From positions 2,108,001 through 2,172,000 of the forward strand of contig CP087969.1 in the NCBI GenBank assembly GCA_024703915.1: DNA of 64,000 nucleotides, read 5' to 3'. Both the position numbers and the translations under genes were made by a program. The notes under the pieces are model-generated. The model worked only from the letters and a program-made list of their open reading frames with translations. It was not told the origin of the DNA and did not search any database. Each line of letters begins with the position of its first letter. Positions within the stretch are counted from its first letter, which is position 1. Positions 20,204 to 32,030 of the stretch are shown one piece after another. This stretch comes from Massilia sp. H-1. Lineage in GTDB: Bacteria > Pseudomonadota > Gammaproteobacteria > Burkholderiales > Burkholderiaceae_D.

Positions 20204-20437
20204 GAGAATCCCCATCCGATAACGCAGGCATTCAGTATAGGCAATGGTAAGCGATTTACAAGGTAGAAAATCGCTCAACAGCGCGGCGCCGCGCTTTGCC
20301 ATTGATCGGCGCAATGGCACGCTGATCCCGCCAAACGTGCAGTCTGTCGCAATCCGGTGGCCATGCCTCCCTGCTCGCTACAGTGAACCCATCAGCTTCA
20401 CACACCGAGTCCCAACCGCCACCGAAGAGGCCACACC

Positions 20438-20802
20438 ATGAAAAGACCCTGCCCTACCTGCTGCTGTTTATCCTTGCCCTGATGATCTGGAACGGCATCA
20501 CCGATCACGCTAAGCATGCACCTGGTGCTCGACGACGGCGACTTCGACGGCTCGCTCGGCGGCGTGCTGGGGGCCCTGATCGGCACGGTCGTGATGGTGT
20601 TCGTGGCAGTGGTGCTGGCGGTCGTGTTTGCTTAGGCGTGGGCGTGGTCCTGATCGGCGCCCTGTTCCTGGCCGCGCTGGTGGCCGCGATCGCGATTTCG
20701 CCGCTGCTGCTGCCGATCCTGATCCCGTGCCTGATCGTCTGGTTCATCGCGCGCCGCAGCCCGGCCCGCCAGGCGCCCGATCCCAAGGAAAGCGCCGCCT
20801 GA
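20438..20802 (+). CDS. Small integral membrane protein
   Basis: About 120 residues. The natural start is MKKTLPYLLLFILALMIWNG, but the printed ATG is followed by AAAAG where AAAAAG is needed, a one-base homopolymer loss. Two more breaks at 20510 (GCTAAGC for GCCAGC) and 20633 (GCTTAGGC for GCTGGC). The restored chain has three hydrophobic spans (YLLLFILALMIW; GALIGTVVMVFVAVVLAVVF; GALFLAALVAAIAISPLLLP) and a basic tail (RRSPARQAPDPKESAA). It looks like small PspB/PspC-neighbour-type inner-membrane proteins; no function can be assigned. Confidence 0.65.
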
Positions 20803-20820
20803 GTTTTCTTCTTCCCCCAT

Positions 20821-20846
20821 AAAAACCGGCGCCAGCCGGTTTTTTC
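20821..20846. terminator. Bidirectional rho-independent terminator
   Basis: AAAAACCGGC, loop GCCA, GCCGGTTTTTT. It serves both the small membrane gene (plus) and the GGDEF gene (minus). Confidence 0.85.
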
Positions 20847-23800
20847 ATGCCGCCGCCAGCCCGCTTTCGCGGTCGACCCGGTTGCGCCCCCCGGCCTTGG
20901 CCCGGTACAGCGCGCGGTCGGCGCGCTTGAGGGCGGCGTCGGCCGTGGCGTCGCCCGCATAGATGCTTAAGCAATGCCGATGCTGACCGTGATGGTCAGC
21001 GCCCCCGCTTCGCTCTGGTAGGGACTGTCGGCCACGCGCTGGCGCAGGCGCTCGGCGAAGGCGGCGGCCGCGTCCAGGTCGGCGCCCGGCAGCAGCAGCG
21101 CGAATTCTTCGCCGCCCATGCGGCCCGGGGTGTCGATCTTGCGCTGGCTGCCGCGCAGCACGTCGGCCAGGTGGCGCAGGACGGCGTCGCCCACCGCGTG
21201 GCCGTGCACGTCGTTGACTTGCTTGAAATGGTCGACATCGAGCATCAGCACCGAGGCCCCGTCGCCCACGTCGCGCTGCAGGCGCGCCAGCTGGTCTTCC
21301 ATGCGCGCCATGAATTCGCGCCGGTTCGGCAGGCCGGTCAGGAAGTCGGTGCTGGCCAGCTGCAGCAGTTCGGCGTCGACCCGCTTGCGCTCGGTGATGT
21401 CGACCGTGGTGACGATCACGAAATCGAGTTCCTCGGCATGGCCCGGCATCACCAGCAGCGTGAGCGCGTGCTGGCGCGCGCTGCCGTCCAGGCGGCGGAA
21501 GCTGCTGTCGCAGGAATAGACCTGGGCCCCGGCCGCCAGCGCCAGCACGGCGTCCACGAAGGCGCTCTCGCCCAGCACGTCGAAGTACTGGGCCATGGTG
21601 AGCGCGGCCAGGTCCTTGTGATGCTGGCCCACGTGGGCCAGGGCCGCGCCGTTGGCGCCGCGGATGCGCACCAGGGTGGCCAGGCGCCGGATTTCCTGGG
21701 GCCGCGCGCGCAGCCAAGCGCCCAGGTCCTCAGGGACAGTCCTGGCGCAGCCGCGCCAGCGCCAGCCCCACCTGGGACCAGTCCTGCTGCCACAGGGGCA
21801 CCGGCGCATGGTCGACCAGGCTGCGGAAGCGGTCTTCAGCCGGCGCGCAGGGCCTGCGCGGCCTGGGCTTGCTCGACCGCGATGCTGGTCAGATGCGCCG
21901 CCTGTTCGATCAGGACCACGTGCGCGGCGCTCGGATAGTGGGCCGTGCGGTGATACATGGCGAAGGAACCGATCACGCGGCCCGAGCCGCCCCGGATCGG
22001 CTGCGACCAGCACGACGCCAGCCCCGCCTCCTGCGCCACCGCGCGGTAGCCTTCCCAGTCCGGGTGGTGGGCGATGTCTTCGACGATCACGCGCGCCCGC
22101 TGAACGCGGCCGCGCCGCACGAGCCGGCGCGCGGGCCGATCTCGGCGCCGTCGAAAGCCTGGTTGAAGTAGGCGGGCAGGCTGGGCGCCGCGCCCGTGAC
22201 GAGGTGGCGCCCGTCGGGGCCGAGCAGCATGATCGAACACAGCATGCCGGGATTGGTTGCCTCCACCCCCAGCACCACCGCTTCGAGCACGCCGCGCAAG
22301 GGCGCGCGCCGCGCCAGCAGTTCGAGCACGTGGCGGTGCGAACGCTCGCGCTGTTCGATCTGCTTGCGCTCGGTGATGTCGTGGAACGACCACAGGCGGG
22401 CCTGCTGCCCGTTGCCAAGCACGATCAGGCGCGCGAACTGCTCGAAGAAGCGCCCATCTTTCAGGCGCAGCAGGTCGCGGTGGGCGCTGGTGTCGGTGTA
22501 CTGCATGTCGCGGCTGTGCAGGAAGGGCGCCGCATGCACCAGCTGCGCCACCAGGTGCGCGCACAGGGCGCGGTCGTCGCCTTCGAGCGCGATCTCGGGC
22601 GGCACGCTCCACAGTTCGCGAAAGCGCTGGTTCGACACCAGGATACGGCCGCCGCCGTCGTCGACCAGGATGCCGTCGATGGCCGAATCGAGAATGCTGC
22701 GCATCATCAGTTCGCTGCGCTGGGCCGTGTCCGTCAGGCCGCCCAGCTGGCGGCGCGCCCGCTCGAGCTCGCCACCGAGCGCAGCCGGCGCTGGCCTGCG
22801 CGGCAGCGCCCTGGCGCTGGCTCCATGCCAGCAGCGCCGCCAGCAGCGCCAGCAGCACGCTGCCCGCCACGCCGACCGCGAGCACGGTCTGCAATTCATC
22901 GTTGGCGGCGCGTGCCGAAGCCGGGCAGCGCGCCGATCGCCAGCGTCCAGCGATTGGTGCCGATCCCGATTTCCTTGACCGTGCGCAGCGCCGGGGGCGG
23001 CGCCAGGCCCGGGGCCAGCGCGCCGTAGATGCGCGCCGCGTCGACCGCGGCGTCGCCGTCGTACATGGCGATGTCAAGGCTTAGGCCGCCAGCTCGGGCG
23101 CGAGCGAGGCGATCAGGTCGCGCGCGCGCACCGGCGCATACACCCAGCCGCGCACGGCCTGCTCGCGCTGCACGCGGGTCGCCAGCGGCAAGCCGTTCTG
23201 GTACACGGGCGCCACCATCAGGAAGCTGCCGCCGGGCGCCTTGCCGCTGTCCTGCACCAGCGTGAGCTGGCCCGACATGGCCTGGCTGCATTGGTGTCGC
23301 GCGCCAGCTCCAGCGCGCTTGCGGCGCACGGTTTCGCTCCAGGCGTCGAAGCCGAGCACGCGCAGATTGGCGGGCGTGGGCGGTTCGATGAACACCACCG
23401 GCGCGAACTGGTCGCGCTCGCCGGGCGGCACCAGGGTGTAGTCGGGCAGGGTGGCTGGCGCGCATGCGCGCCACGTGGCGCCCGGCCTGCGCGCCCTCGA
23501 TCAGCTGCATGTAGCCGATGGCGTGCATGCCCGGCACTTCGCTGTTGAAATGCTGGGACCGGACGAAGGTGGAAAATTCAGCGCGGGTAACGCTGTCGGA
23601 ACTGGCGAACAGCGCCTGCATGCTGCGCAGGCTTTGCGTGTAGGCGTTCACGCGCTGCGCCAGCTGGTTGGTCACTTCGCGCGCGTGATCGAATTCGGCG
23701 CGCACCTGCTGCGCTTCGGCCGCCCGGGTCTGGCGCCACAGCTGCCAGTTCAGTCCCAGGCACAGCGCCAGCACCAGCAAACCGACACCGGCAGGCAGCA

Positions 23801-23855
23801 TCTGGCTGCGCCCCGGCGGCTGCGGCTGTGATGCGTTGCGTTCGGTAGCTTGCAT
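20845..23855 (-). CDS. Membrane diguanylate cyclase: CHASE-PAS-GAF-PAS-GGDEF
   Basis: About 1,000 residues. N-terminal membrane helix (LPAGVGLLVLALCLGLNWQL); CHASE-type periplasmic sensor (SSDSVTRAEFSTFVRSQHF, GMHAIGYMQLIEGA, ANLRVLGFDAWSETVRR, GGSFLMVAPVYQNGLPL); second helix (VLAVGVAGSVLLALLAALLA); PAS (ILDSAIDGILVDDGGGRILV); GAF (VEATNPGMLCSIMLLGPDGR); a further PAS-like unit ending in VTTVDITERK; GGDEF with STDFLTGLPNRREF and RMGGEEFALLLPG. An inhibitory-site RKID lies five residues before GGEEF, so product inhibition by c-di-GMP is expected. Breaks include 20967 (GCTTAAGC for GCCAGC), 21740, 21838, 22100, 22780, 22908, 23082, 23300 and 23455. Confidence 0.88.
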
Positions 23856-23941
23856 GGACGCGATCCCGTCTGCGGCGCCTCTGAACGGGCGCGCTAAGGA
23901 ACGAGTCTACGTGAGGGGGCCGCGCGACGCAATCGACGCGG

Positions 23942-24685
23942 TCAGATGCCTTCGATCAGGCGCATGGCGAACACGATCGGCAGCCCGGCGGCAATCACCC
24001 GGCGCGCGGCGGCGCCATGGTCGTAAGGTACCCTGAAGTAACTCAATTCGCGTGACTGGTCGTCGTAGATGGCGTAGCAGGAGGCGCTGTTGCCGTCGCG
24101 CGGCTGGCCCACCGAGCCGGGAATGACCAGGTACTGGTGCTGCGGCAGGACCGGAATCCGTTTGGCCGGGGTGGGCAGGTGCGCGCCCATGCGGCCGTCG
24201 TCGGTGCGGCGGTACAGGGCCGGGCCGTGCACGTGCCCCGAGAACACCATCCGGCAGTCGGTCGCGCTCAGGCTCTTTTCGGCGTCCTCGACGCCCATCA
24301 CGTATTCCCACTTGGGCGGGTCGTTGGCGCTGGCATGCACGAACAGCATGCGGTCGCGTTCGCGCACCAGGGGCAGTTCGGCCAGGAACCGGAGCTGTTC
24401 GGCGCTGAGCTGGCCGCGCGTCCATTCGATCACTTCGCGCGCTTCCGAGTGCATGCTGGGACGCGCCTCGCGGGTGGCGGCCGCGTCGTGGTTGCCCTGC
24501 ACCGCGATCGCCCCGCGCGCCACGTATTCCATCACCGTGTCGACCACCCAGGCCGGATCGGCGCCGTAGCCGACAAAGTCGCCCGTAAAGGCGAACTGGT
24601 CCGCGCCCTGCTGCTCGGCGTGGGCCAGGCAGGCGGACACCGCCTCGCGGTTGGCGTGCAGGTCGGTCAGGAGGGCTAGGCGCAT
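23942..24685 (-). CDS. Metallophosphoesterase (calcineurin-like)
   Basis: About 247 residues. Metal-site motifs in order: [16 protein letters not shown] (Asp and His), [11 protein letters not shown] (GDxVGYG), VQGNHDAAA (GNHD), MLFVHAS, and [12 protein letters not shown] (GHxH). The DLHAN and [10 protein letters not shown] pattern places it with YfcE/Ap4A-type and protein-phosphatase-like enzymes. The start MRLALLT at 24685 overlaps the queC stop by 10 bases, so translation is coupled. Without correction the frame runs through from queC; that fusion is an artefact of a one-base change in the GCGCGCGCGG tract near 24712. Confidence 0.9.
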   Translation of the reverse strand: MRLALLTDLHANREAVSACLAHAEQQGADQFAFTGDFVGYGADPAWVVDTVMEYVARGAIAVQGNHDAAATREARPSMHSEAREVIEWTRGQLSAEQLRFLAELPLVRERDRMLFVHASANDPPKWEYVMGVEDAEKSLSATDCRMVFSGHVHGPALYRRTDDGRMGAHLPTPAKRIPVLPQHQYLVIPGSVGQPRDGNSASCYAIYDDQSRELSYFRVPYDHGAAARRVIAAGLPIVFAMRLIEGI

Positions 24686-25382
24686 GCGGCCTCCGCATAC
24701 TGCAGGTAGCCGCGCGCGCAGTTCGCATGCCGGGCAACTGCCGCAGCCATAGCCCCAGGCATGCAGCGTGCCGCGCTCGCCCAGGTAGCAGGTGTGGGTC
24801 GCCCTGCGGATCAGGTCCACCAGGGCCTGGCCGCCGCAATCGTGCGCCAGCTGCCAGGTGGCTTTTTTGTCAATCCACATGAGCGGGGTTTCCAGCTTGC
24901 TGCGGGTGGCCATGCCCAGGTTGAGCGCCACCTGCAGCGCCTTCATGGTGTCGTCGCGGCAGTCCGGATAGCCGGAAAAATCGGTTTCGCACATGCCGCC
25001 GACCAGCACATTGAGGCCGCGCCGGTAAGCCAGGGTCGCGGCCACCGTCATGAACAGAAGATTGCGGCCGGGAACGAAGGTGTTCGGCAAGCCGTTTTCC
25101 TGCATGGTAATGGCGACGTCGCTGGTGAGGGCCGTGTCGGAAATCTTGCCGATCAGGGACAAGTCGACCATGTGATCCTCGCCCAGGCGCGCATCCCAGG
25201 ACGGCTTGAGCGCGCATCCCCGCCAGCACGGCCGGACGGACCGTCAGTTCGACCGCATGCCGCTGGCCATAGTCGAATCCGATGGTCTCGACCCGGGCGT
25301 AGCGCTCCAGCGCCCACGCCAGGCAGGTGGTGGAATCTTGTCCTCCGCTAAACAACACGAGGGCGGTATCGGCTTGTTGCAT
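24676..25382 (-). CDS. queC: 7-cyano-7-deazaguanine synthase
   Basis: About 235 residues. ATP-dependent conversion of carboxydeazaguanine to preQ0 in queuosine synthesis. The N-terminus [20 protein letters not shown] carries the PP-loop [17 protein letters not shown], then [20 protein letters not shown] and [20 protein letters not shown] follow, and the C-terminal zinc site is [20 protein letters not shown] with the next Cys in PACELRARG. Breaks near 25205 and 24712; with the second corrected it ends [11 protein letters not shown]. It shares an overlap with the metallophosphoesterase. Confidence 0.93.
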
Positions 25383-25471
25383 GAATTCGAAGTGTGAAAA
25401 AACGTTAAGCGTTCGCCATCATTTCTGGCATTCCGGTAAGATGACCCGAGCATTATGCCGAATGGAGCGAC

Positions 25472-27325
25472 ATGTTTTCCGCAATACCCGACCTGAACCC
25501 TGCCCGAGTACTGCGGCGATCACGAATTTTGGCACAGATTGCGGCCACCGTGTTCACCTTGCTTGCCATGCCGCGCCGGCCCTGGCGCAAGGGGTGAGCT
25601 ACCGCGTCGACATCGAGGCGCCGGACCCGCTCGACGAGCTGCTCGAAGACAATCTGGACCTGCTGCGCTGGCAGGGCAATCCCCGCCTCGACATGGACCA
25701 GCTGCAGCGCCTGGTCAAGGCCACGCCCGCCCAGGCTTAAGCACCCTGATCGCCACCGAAGGCTATTATTCGCCGCGCGTGGCCGCCACCCTCGACACCA
25801 GCGGCAGCGAACCGGTGGCGCGCATCGTCGTCGATCCGGGTCAGCCGACCATCGTCGGCGAGGTCGACCTGGTCCTCAAGGGCTTCAGTAGAGCCGGCGC
25901 CGACGCCAGGCCGTTCGACGCGGCCGAACTGCGCAACCGCTGGTCGCTGCTTAGGCCGGGAGCCGGTTCCGCCAGGCCGACTGGGAAGCGGCCAAGCGCG
26001 GCCTGCTGCGCCAGGTGATCCAGGTGCGCTACCCGCGCGCGCATGACCGAGTCGAGCGCCATTGTCGACCCGGACGTGCAGCGCGCCCTGCTCAAGGTGG
26101 TGCTCGACAGCGGGCCCGAGGCGCGCTTCGGCGAGCTCAAGGTCGACGGCCTGGAAGCGCTACCCGGCCACCATCATCACCAATCTGAACCAGATCAAGC
26201 CGGGCGAGCAATACAGCGAAGCAGCGCTGCAAGCCTTCCAGGCCAGGCTGCAGGACACCGGCTATTTCAGCGGCGTGGAAGTGAGCACCGATCCGGGCGA
26301 AGCGCTGGACGAAGAAATCGAGGCGCTCGAAGAGGGCGCAACGGCCCGCCCCAAGCCGCCGCCGGAAAATCCGGTCACGCTGCCGGTGCTGGTGCGGGTG
26401 ACCGAGAACAAGCAGCGCAACGTGGCGCTGGGCCTGGGTTTTTCGTCCAACACGGGCGCGCGCCCCAGGTCAGCTATGACGACCTGAACGTGCGCGGCCT
26501 GCGCATGAAGAGCAACGTGATCATGGAAACGCGGCGCCAGGGCGCGCACGCCGACTTCTACTACCCGACCACGCCCAAGGGCTACAACGACAGCTTCGGC
26601 GCCTCGTTCGAGCGCAACGACGTGCAGGGCGAGGTGACCGCGGTCGCGCGGTGGGCGCGCGCCGCGCCTGGGGCACGCCGCTGCGCGAGCGCCAGCTGAC
26701 CTTCGAGTTCCTGACCGAACAGCGCACCGTGGACGGCCAGGTGGGCAAGCGCGCCCAGAGCTTGCCGCTGACCTTCAGCTACACCAAGCGCCAGGTCGAC
26801 AACCTGCTGCTGCCGACCAGGGGCTACGTCGCCAACGCCACCATCGGCGGCGCCCTGCTGCCGGTGCTGACCGACGAACGCTTCATCCGCGCCAGCGCGC
26901 GTGATCGCCTACCGTCCGCTGGGCGGGCGCGCCAACCTCGTGCTGCGGGCCGACGCGGGCGCGCTCGCGTCCGCGCAAAAGGCGGGCGTGCCGGGCACCT
27001 TCCTGTTCCGCGCCGGCGGCGACGGCTCGGTGCGCGGCTACGGTTACCAGGCGCTGGGCGTCAAGGAAGGCGAAGCGACGGTCGGTGCGCGCTACCTGCT
27101 GACCGGCAGCGCGGAATACCAGTACTGGTTCAAGCCGCCCTGGGGCGCGGCCGTCTTTGTCGATGCGGGCAATGCCGCCGACACCATCTCCGAACTGAAA
27201 CCGAAGGTCGGCTACGGCATCGGCGCGCCTGGCGCAGCCCGGTCGGCCCGATCAATGTCGATGTCGCCTACGGCCAGGCAGTCAAGGAAGTCCGACTGCA
27301 CTTCTCGCTTGGATTTACTTTCTGA
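25472..27325 (+). CDS. tamA: Translocation and assembly module outer-membrane subunit TamA
   Basis: About 617 residues. An Omp85-family protein that helps insert outer-membrane proteins and works with TamB. After a signal region (LAQIAATVFTLLA ... APALAQG) come POTRA domains (VSYRVDIEAPDPLDELLEDN; LIATEGYYSPRVAATLDTS; YPATIITNLNQIKPGEQYSE with TGYFSGVEVSTDP), then the barrel (NVALGLGFSSNTGAR, GARRAWGTPLRERQLTFEFL, RPLGGRANLVLRADAGAL). The conserved RAGGDGSVRGYGYQALG is the lid-lock motif of the superfamily. It ends LHFSLGFTF with a C-terminal Phe. Breaks at 25590, 25738 (GCTTAAGC for GCTGGC), 25950, 26160, 26465, 26650, 26905 and 27230. TGATG overlap with tamB. Confidence 0.92.
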
Positions 27326-30300
27326 TGACCGCAACTGACACCCAAGCGCAAGCTCCCTCGCCTGCCGCGCGCCGCTGGCCGCGCCGGGTCGCGCTCGGCG
27401 CGGCCGTCATCGCTGCCCCTGCTGGCTGCCTACCTACTGGTACGGCGGGCGCGAAAGCACGCTCCAGGCGCTGGTCCAGCGGGTGGCCAATGCCAGCGGC
27501 GGCAGCATCGTCGTCACCGGCGTCAAGGGTTCGCTGTACAGCAGCATGTCGATGGACAAAATCGTCTACCGCACCCCGGAACAGCTGATCACGATCGAGC
27601 ACGCCGCAGTGGACTGGTCGCCGTTCCAGTACTTCACGCGCGGGATCGCGATCAACAAGGTGCACGTGATGTCGGTGCGCGTGGATACCCTGCGCGAGGG
27701 CGAGAAAGCGAAGATGCTTAAGCCAGCCTGGCGGCGCCGTTCTCGCTGTCCCTGAAGGACGCGGCATCAACCAGCTCACGCTGGTCAAGGCTCTAAGCGT
27801 CACGACCGTGATTGCCGACCTGCGCTTCGATCTGTCGGGCGGCCAGCACAAGTGGGCGCTGCGCGGCGCCAGCGCCGTCACGCCCTGGGGCTATGCCAGG
27901 GCCGACGGCAGCATCGCGGCGAACCAGCCGTTCAAGCTCGACGCGACCGCCAGCCTGACCCAGCTCGTCGTGCCCAAGGGCCAGCAGCCTAGCCCAGCTC
28001 CGGGTGCGCGCCAGCGGCGACCTGCAAACCACCGAGATCGCCGCCGACGGCCAGTCCGGCAAGGCGGTGGGCGACGCGCTGTTCACGCTCGCGCCGTTCG
28101 ACGCCGTGCCGCTGCGCTGATGGCGATCAACGGCAAGCATCTGGACCCCGGCTTCCTCAATCCGTCCCTGCCCAAGGCTGACCTGAGCGTCACGCTGGCG
28201 GCGCGCATCGGGGCCGACCGCAAGGTCAAGGGCAGCGTCCTGATCGAGAACCAGGGTCCGGCTCTACACCGTCGACAAGCAGCTGCTGCCGCTGCGCGCC
28301 ATGCGCGGCGACTTGAGCGGCGACCTGTCGGCACTGCGCCTCGGCGGCGCGCTGATCGACTTCGGCGGCGCTTAAGCAAATTTACGGGCAGCGGCGCGGT
28401 CGACCGCGCCCCGGGCGACACGGGCCTGGGGACCGCCAGCTTCGTGCTGCATACCGACCGCCTCGACCTGCAGCAGCTGCATGGCAGGATCAAGCGCACG
28501 GCAATTGCTTAAGCGACATCCGGCTGACCAGCGCGGGCGACACGCAAACCCTCACCGCGCACCTGGTGGAAGCGAAAATGCGCCTGGACGCGGAAGCGAC
28601 CCTGGCCAGGCAGCTGGTGCAGATCAAGCAGGCCAGCATCAGCGCCGGGCGCAGCGTGGTGCGCCTGACCGGCAATGCCAGCCTGGCGGGCAACCGCGAA
28701 TTCAAGGCCAGCGCCAGCGCGACCGGCTTCAACCCGGCCTCGTTCGGCGACTATCCCGCAGCCGACGTGAATGCCGACATCAACGTCAACGGTTTCCTCG
28801 CTTGTAAGCCTGGAAGATCGCGGCCGACTTCGCGCTGCGCCCCAGCCGCCTGTTCGACCTGCCGCTGTCGGGCAAGGGCAAGCTGAACGCCGACGCGGCG
28901 CACGTCAGCAATGTCGACGCCGCGCTGGCGCTGGGCGGCAACAGCGCGGATGTGCGCGGCAGCTTTGGCGCGCCCGGCGAACAGCTCCTGTGGCGCGTCG
29001 AGGGCAAACAGCTGGCCGCCGTGCGCAAGGAGCTGATGGGCACCCTGAGCGCCAGCGGCGCCGTCACCGGCAGCATGGACATGCCGCGCACTTCGTTCGA
29101 AGTCGACGCCAGGGGGCTGGGCTGGACCGCCGCCGCGCGCAGCGCTGGCTGCTTGGCGCCAGCGTGCTGCACGCCTCGGGCAGCGCCTGGCTGGCGGCGC
29201 CCGGCAAGGACGGCAAGCGCGCTCGAGGCCGACGCCAAGGGCATCGCGCGCGCCTTCAACCCGGCCGCCTTCGGCGACCTGCTGCCGGGCAGCGTCAACG
29301 CCAGCTTCGACGCCAGCGGCCACGCGGGCGCCGACTGGCGCGCCGCGCTCAACCTGACGATAGAGCCATCCACCCTGGCCAACGCGCCGCTGTGGGGCTA
29401 TGCCAGACTGACGGCCGACGCCGCGCGCGTGTCGAACGCGGACATCGATCTGCACGTGGGCCCCAACATCCTGGCCGCCAAGGGCAGCTTCGGCAGCGCG
29501 TCCGACACGCTCGACTGGCGGGTCGACGCGCCCCAGCTGGCCTTGTTCGGCGCGAACTTTGGCGGCGTGCTGCGCGGCTCGGGCAAGCTGTCCGGTTCGG
29601 CCGAGGCGCCCTCGCTCAGCGCCGCGCTGGACGGCCAGAACCTCAAGCTGTTCGGCCAGCACCAGATCAAGGCGGTCAAGGGCACGGCCAGCGTGGGCTC
29701 CGGCCACGGCGCGGCCGATCCGCTGGTCGGCGATATCGAACTGACCGGCTACACCAACGGCAGCACCGTGGTCGACAGCGCCCGCCTGCAAAGTGCCTAA
29801 GCACCCGCGGCGCGCACGTGCTGCGCCTGACGGCGCGCGGCGAAGCGATCGACGCCAGCGGCGAGGTGCAGGGCGGCTTCGACGCCGGCGCCTGGAGCGG
29901 CACCGTGGCCGCGCTGCAGAACAAGGGCCGCTACGCGTTCACGCTGCAGGCGCCGGTCGCGCTGCGCATCATCGCGCGCGCCCGAGGCGGGCGTCATGGG
30001 CCTGCTCAAGTAGGCCCCGCATCGCTGCGCGACGCCGTCATCAAACTGCCCAACGGCTCGCTCAGCGTGCAGTCGCTTGAAAAAGACGGCCCGCACTGGT
30101 CCAGCAAGGGCGCGGCCGAGGGTGTGCCCGTCAATTACCTGGGCCAGTTCTCGCCCGCCCTGCGCGCCAACCTCAGCGGCGACCTGACCATCGGCGCCCA
30201 GTGGGCGCTCGACGCCCAGGCGGCGGCCGGCGCCCAGGCGGCGGCTTGGCGCCACGCCGGCTGCTGAACGGCATGCTGCACGTGTTCCGCGAAAAGGGCG

Positions 30301-31779
30301 ACCTGATCGTGGGCGCCGAAGTGCCGGTGGTGCTCGGTCTGCGCACGCTCGACCTGCGTGCCGATATCATCGCAGCACACTGCGCACCCAGCTCGCGCTG
30401 GACGGCACCCGCGCCGGCCAGGCCACCATCGACGCCACCGCGCAACTGATCGAGGGCCGCCTGTCGAACGCCAGTCCGCTCAAGCTGGCTGCGAATGCCG
30501 ACATGACCTCGGTCGCCTGGCTGGCGCCCCTGTTCGGCCAGCCAGGGCTGGAGCTGGACGGCGGCCTGGAAGCTGGCACTGACCGGCGGCGGCACCATCG
30601 GCGTGCCGACGCTCGACGGCAGCGTGAATGGCGACGCGCTCGGCGTGCGCTGGCCCGAGCAAGGCGTCAAGCTGCGCAACGGCGTGCTGCGCGCCCAGCT
30701 CATCGGCGACCAGCTGGTGCTGCAAAAGCTCGACTTCGACGGCACCCAGGGCCATATCGGGGGTAGAAGCGGCAATGTGCGCTTCTCGGGCGGCGAGGCG
30801 ACCATGCAGCTCAAGCTGGTGGCCGACAAGATCGAGATCCTGTCGCGTCCCGACCGCACGCTCGTCATCAGCGGCCAGAGCACGCTGCTGCGCGACGCCA
30901 AACGCTTCGAACTCGAAGGCAAATTCCGCGCCGAGCGCGCGCTGGTGGAACTGGCGCCGCAAGAGCGCCCCACCCTCTCGGACGACGTCATCGTGCTGGG
31001 CCGCACCAAGCCGGGCAGCGCGGCGCGGCCGGAATCGAAGTCGGTGCCGCTCTCGGTCGACATCGAGGCCGACCTGGGCGACGCCTTCCGTCTGCGCGGC
31101 ATGGGCATCGATGCCGAACTGGCGGGCACGGTCCGGGTGCGCAGCGGCAGCCGCGGCCTGCGCGCCAACGGCAGCATCCGGGTCGCCTCGGGCACCTACA
31201 AGGCGTACGGCCAGAACCTCACGATCGAACGGGGCGTGCTGACCTTCAGCGGCCCTTACGATAATCCGGCACTGAACATCCTGGCCGTGCGCAAGCGTCC
31301 CGAAGGCGAGCAACTGAGCGAGACCAATGTCGAAGGGGGGGTCGAAGTGCGCGGCACGGCGCAGGCGCCGATTGCCAAGCTGGTGGCCACGCCGAGCGTG
31401 CCGGACAGCGAAAAGCTGGCCTGGCTGGTGCTCGGCCACGGCATGGAAGCGGTGTCGGGCAACGAGAACGGCGTGCTGGCGGCAGCGGCTTGCGCCCCTG
31501 CTGGGCGGCAGCGGCAAGGGCGGCGGCCTGCAGGCACGCCTGGCCAGCTCGCTCGGGGTCGATGAACTGGGCCTGTCGCAGGCCAAGGGGCTGGAAAGCA
31601 CGGTGGTGACGGTCGGCAAACGCCTGTCTTCGCGCGCCTACCTCAGTTTCGAGCAGGGTGCGACCACGGCGTCCAGCCTGGTCAAGCTGCGCTACAAGCT
31701 CAATAGCAAGTGGACGCTGCAATTCCAGGCGGGCACCAATACCGCGCTCGATATTCTGTACACCTGGGCTTTCGATTAA
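27325..31779 (+). CDS. tamB: Translocation and assembly module inner-membrane subunit TamB
   Basis: About 1,480 residues. N-terminal membrane anchor (RRVALGAAVIAAPAG region), then the long AsmA-like beta-groove with repeats of the type VDWSPFQYFTRGIAINKVHV and ADISLTLAARIGADRKVKGS. The C-terminal DUF490/TamB domain contains RGLRANGSIRVASGTYKAYG, NLTIERGVLTFSGPYDNPAL and SDSEKLAWLVLGHGME-like text, and ends NTALDILYTWAFD. More than ten frame breaks, several exactly at GCTTAAGC or GCCTAAGC (27718, 28373, 28508, 29800). Coupled to tamA by a one-base overlap, the usual arrangement. Confidence 0.92.
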
Positions 31780-31928
31780 CTGGGCTTGTGGTCGGGCACA
31801 GGCTCGTCCTGGCCCGGGTGCGGCACCGGCGGATGGTGGGGATGGGGCTGGTCGAACGGCTCGGGCGGCGCTTCCTCGATCGGTGCGGGATCGGGCGCGC
31901 GATGCAATTCGTATGCTGCAGGGTTCAT
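31776..31928 (-). CDS. Small Pro/His-rich hypothetical protein
   Basis: 50 residues: MNPAAYELHRAPDPAPIEEA, then PPEPFDQPHPHHPPVPHPGQ and a stop overlapping the tamB end by a few bases. AGGAG sits 9 bases before the ATG at 31928, which supports translation. No membrane span. Function unknown. Confidence 0.5.
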   Translation of the reverse strand: MNPAAYELHRAPDPAPIEEAPPEPFDQPHPHHPPVPHPGQDEPVPDHKPS

Positions 31929-32030
31929 GGTGGCGCACTCCTGAGGGTAAAGTCGTGACATCCGATTCTACGCCTTGTGTGGTTTACAATGCGCACTCCC
32001 GTTCAATCTGGCCACTTCACGAAGACGACC

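Noticed and set aside
23942..25171. Natural fusion of QueC with a phosphoesterase
   Set aside because: A one-base correction in the GCGCGCGCGG tract restores the normal QueC end [11 protein letters not shown] and stop at 24676.
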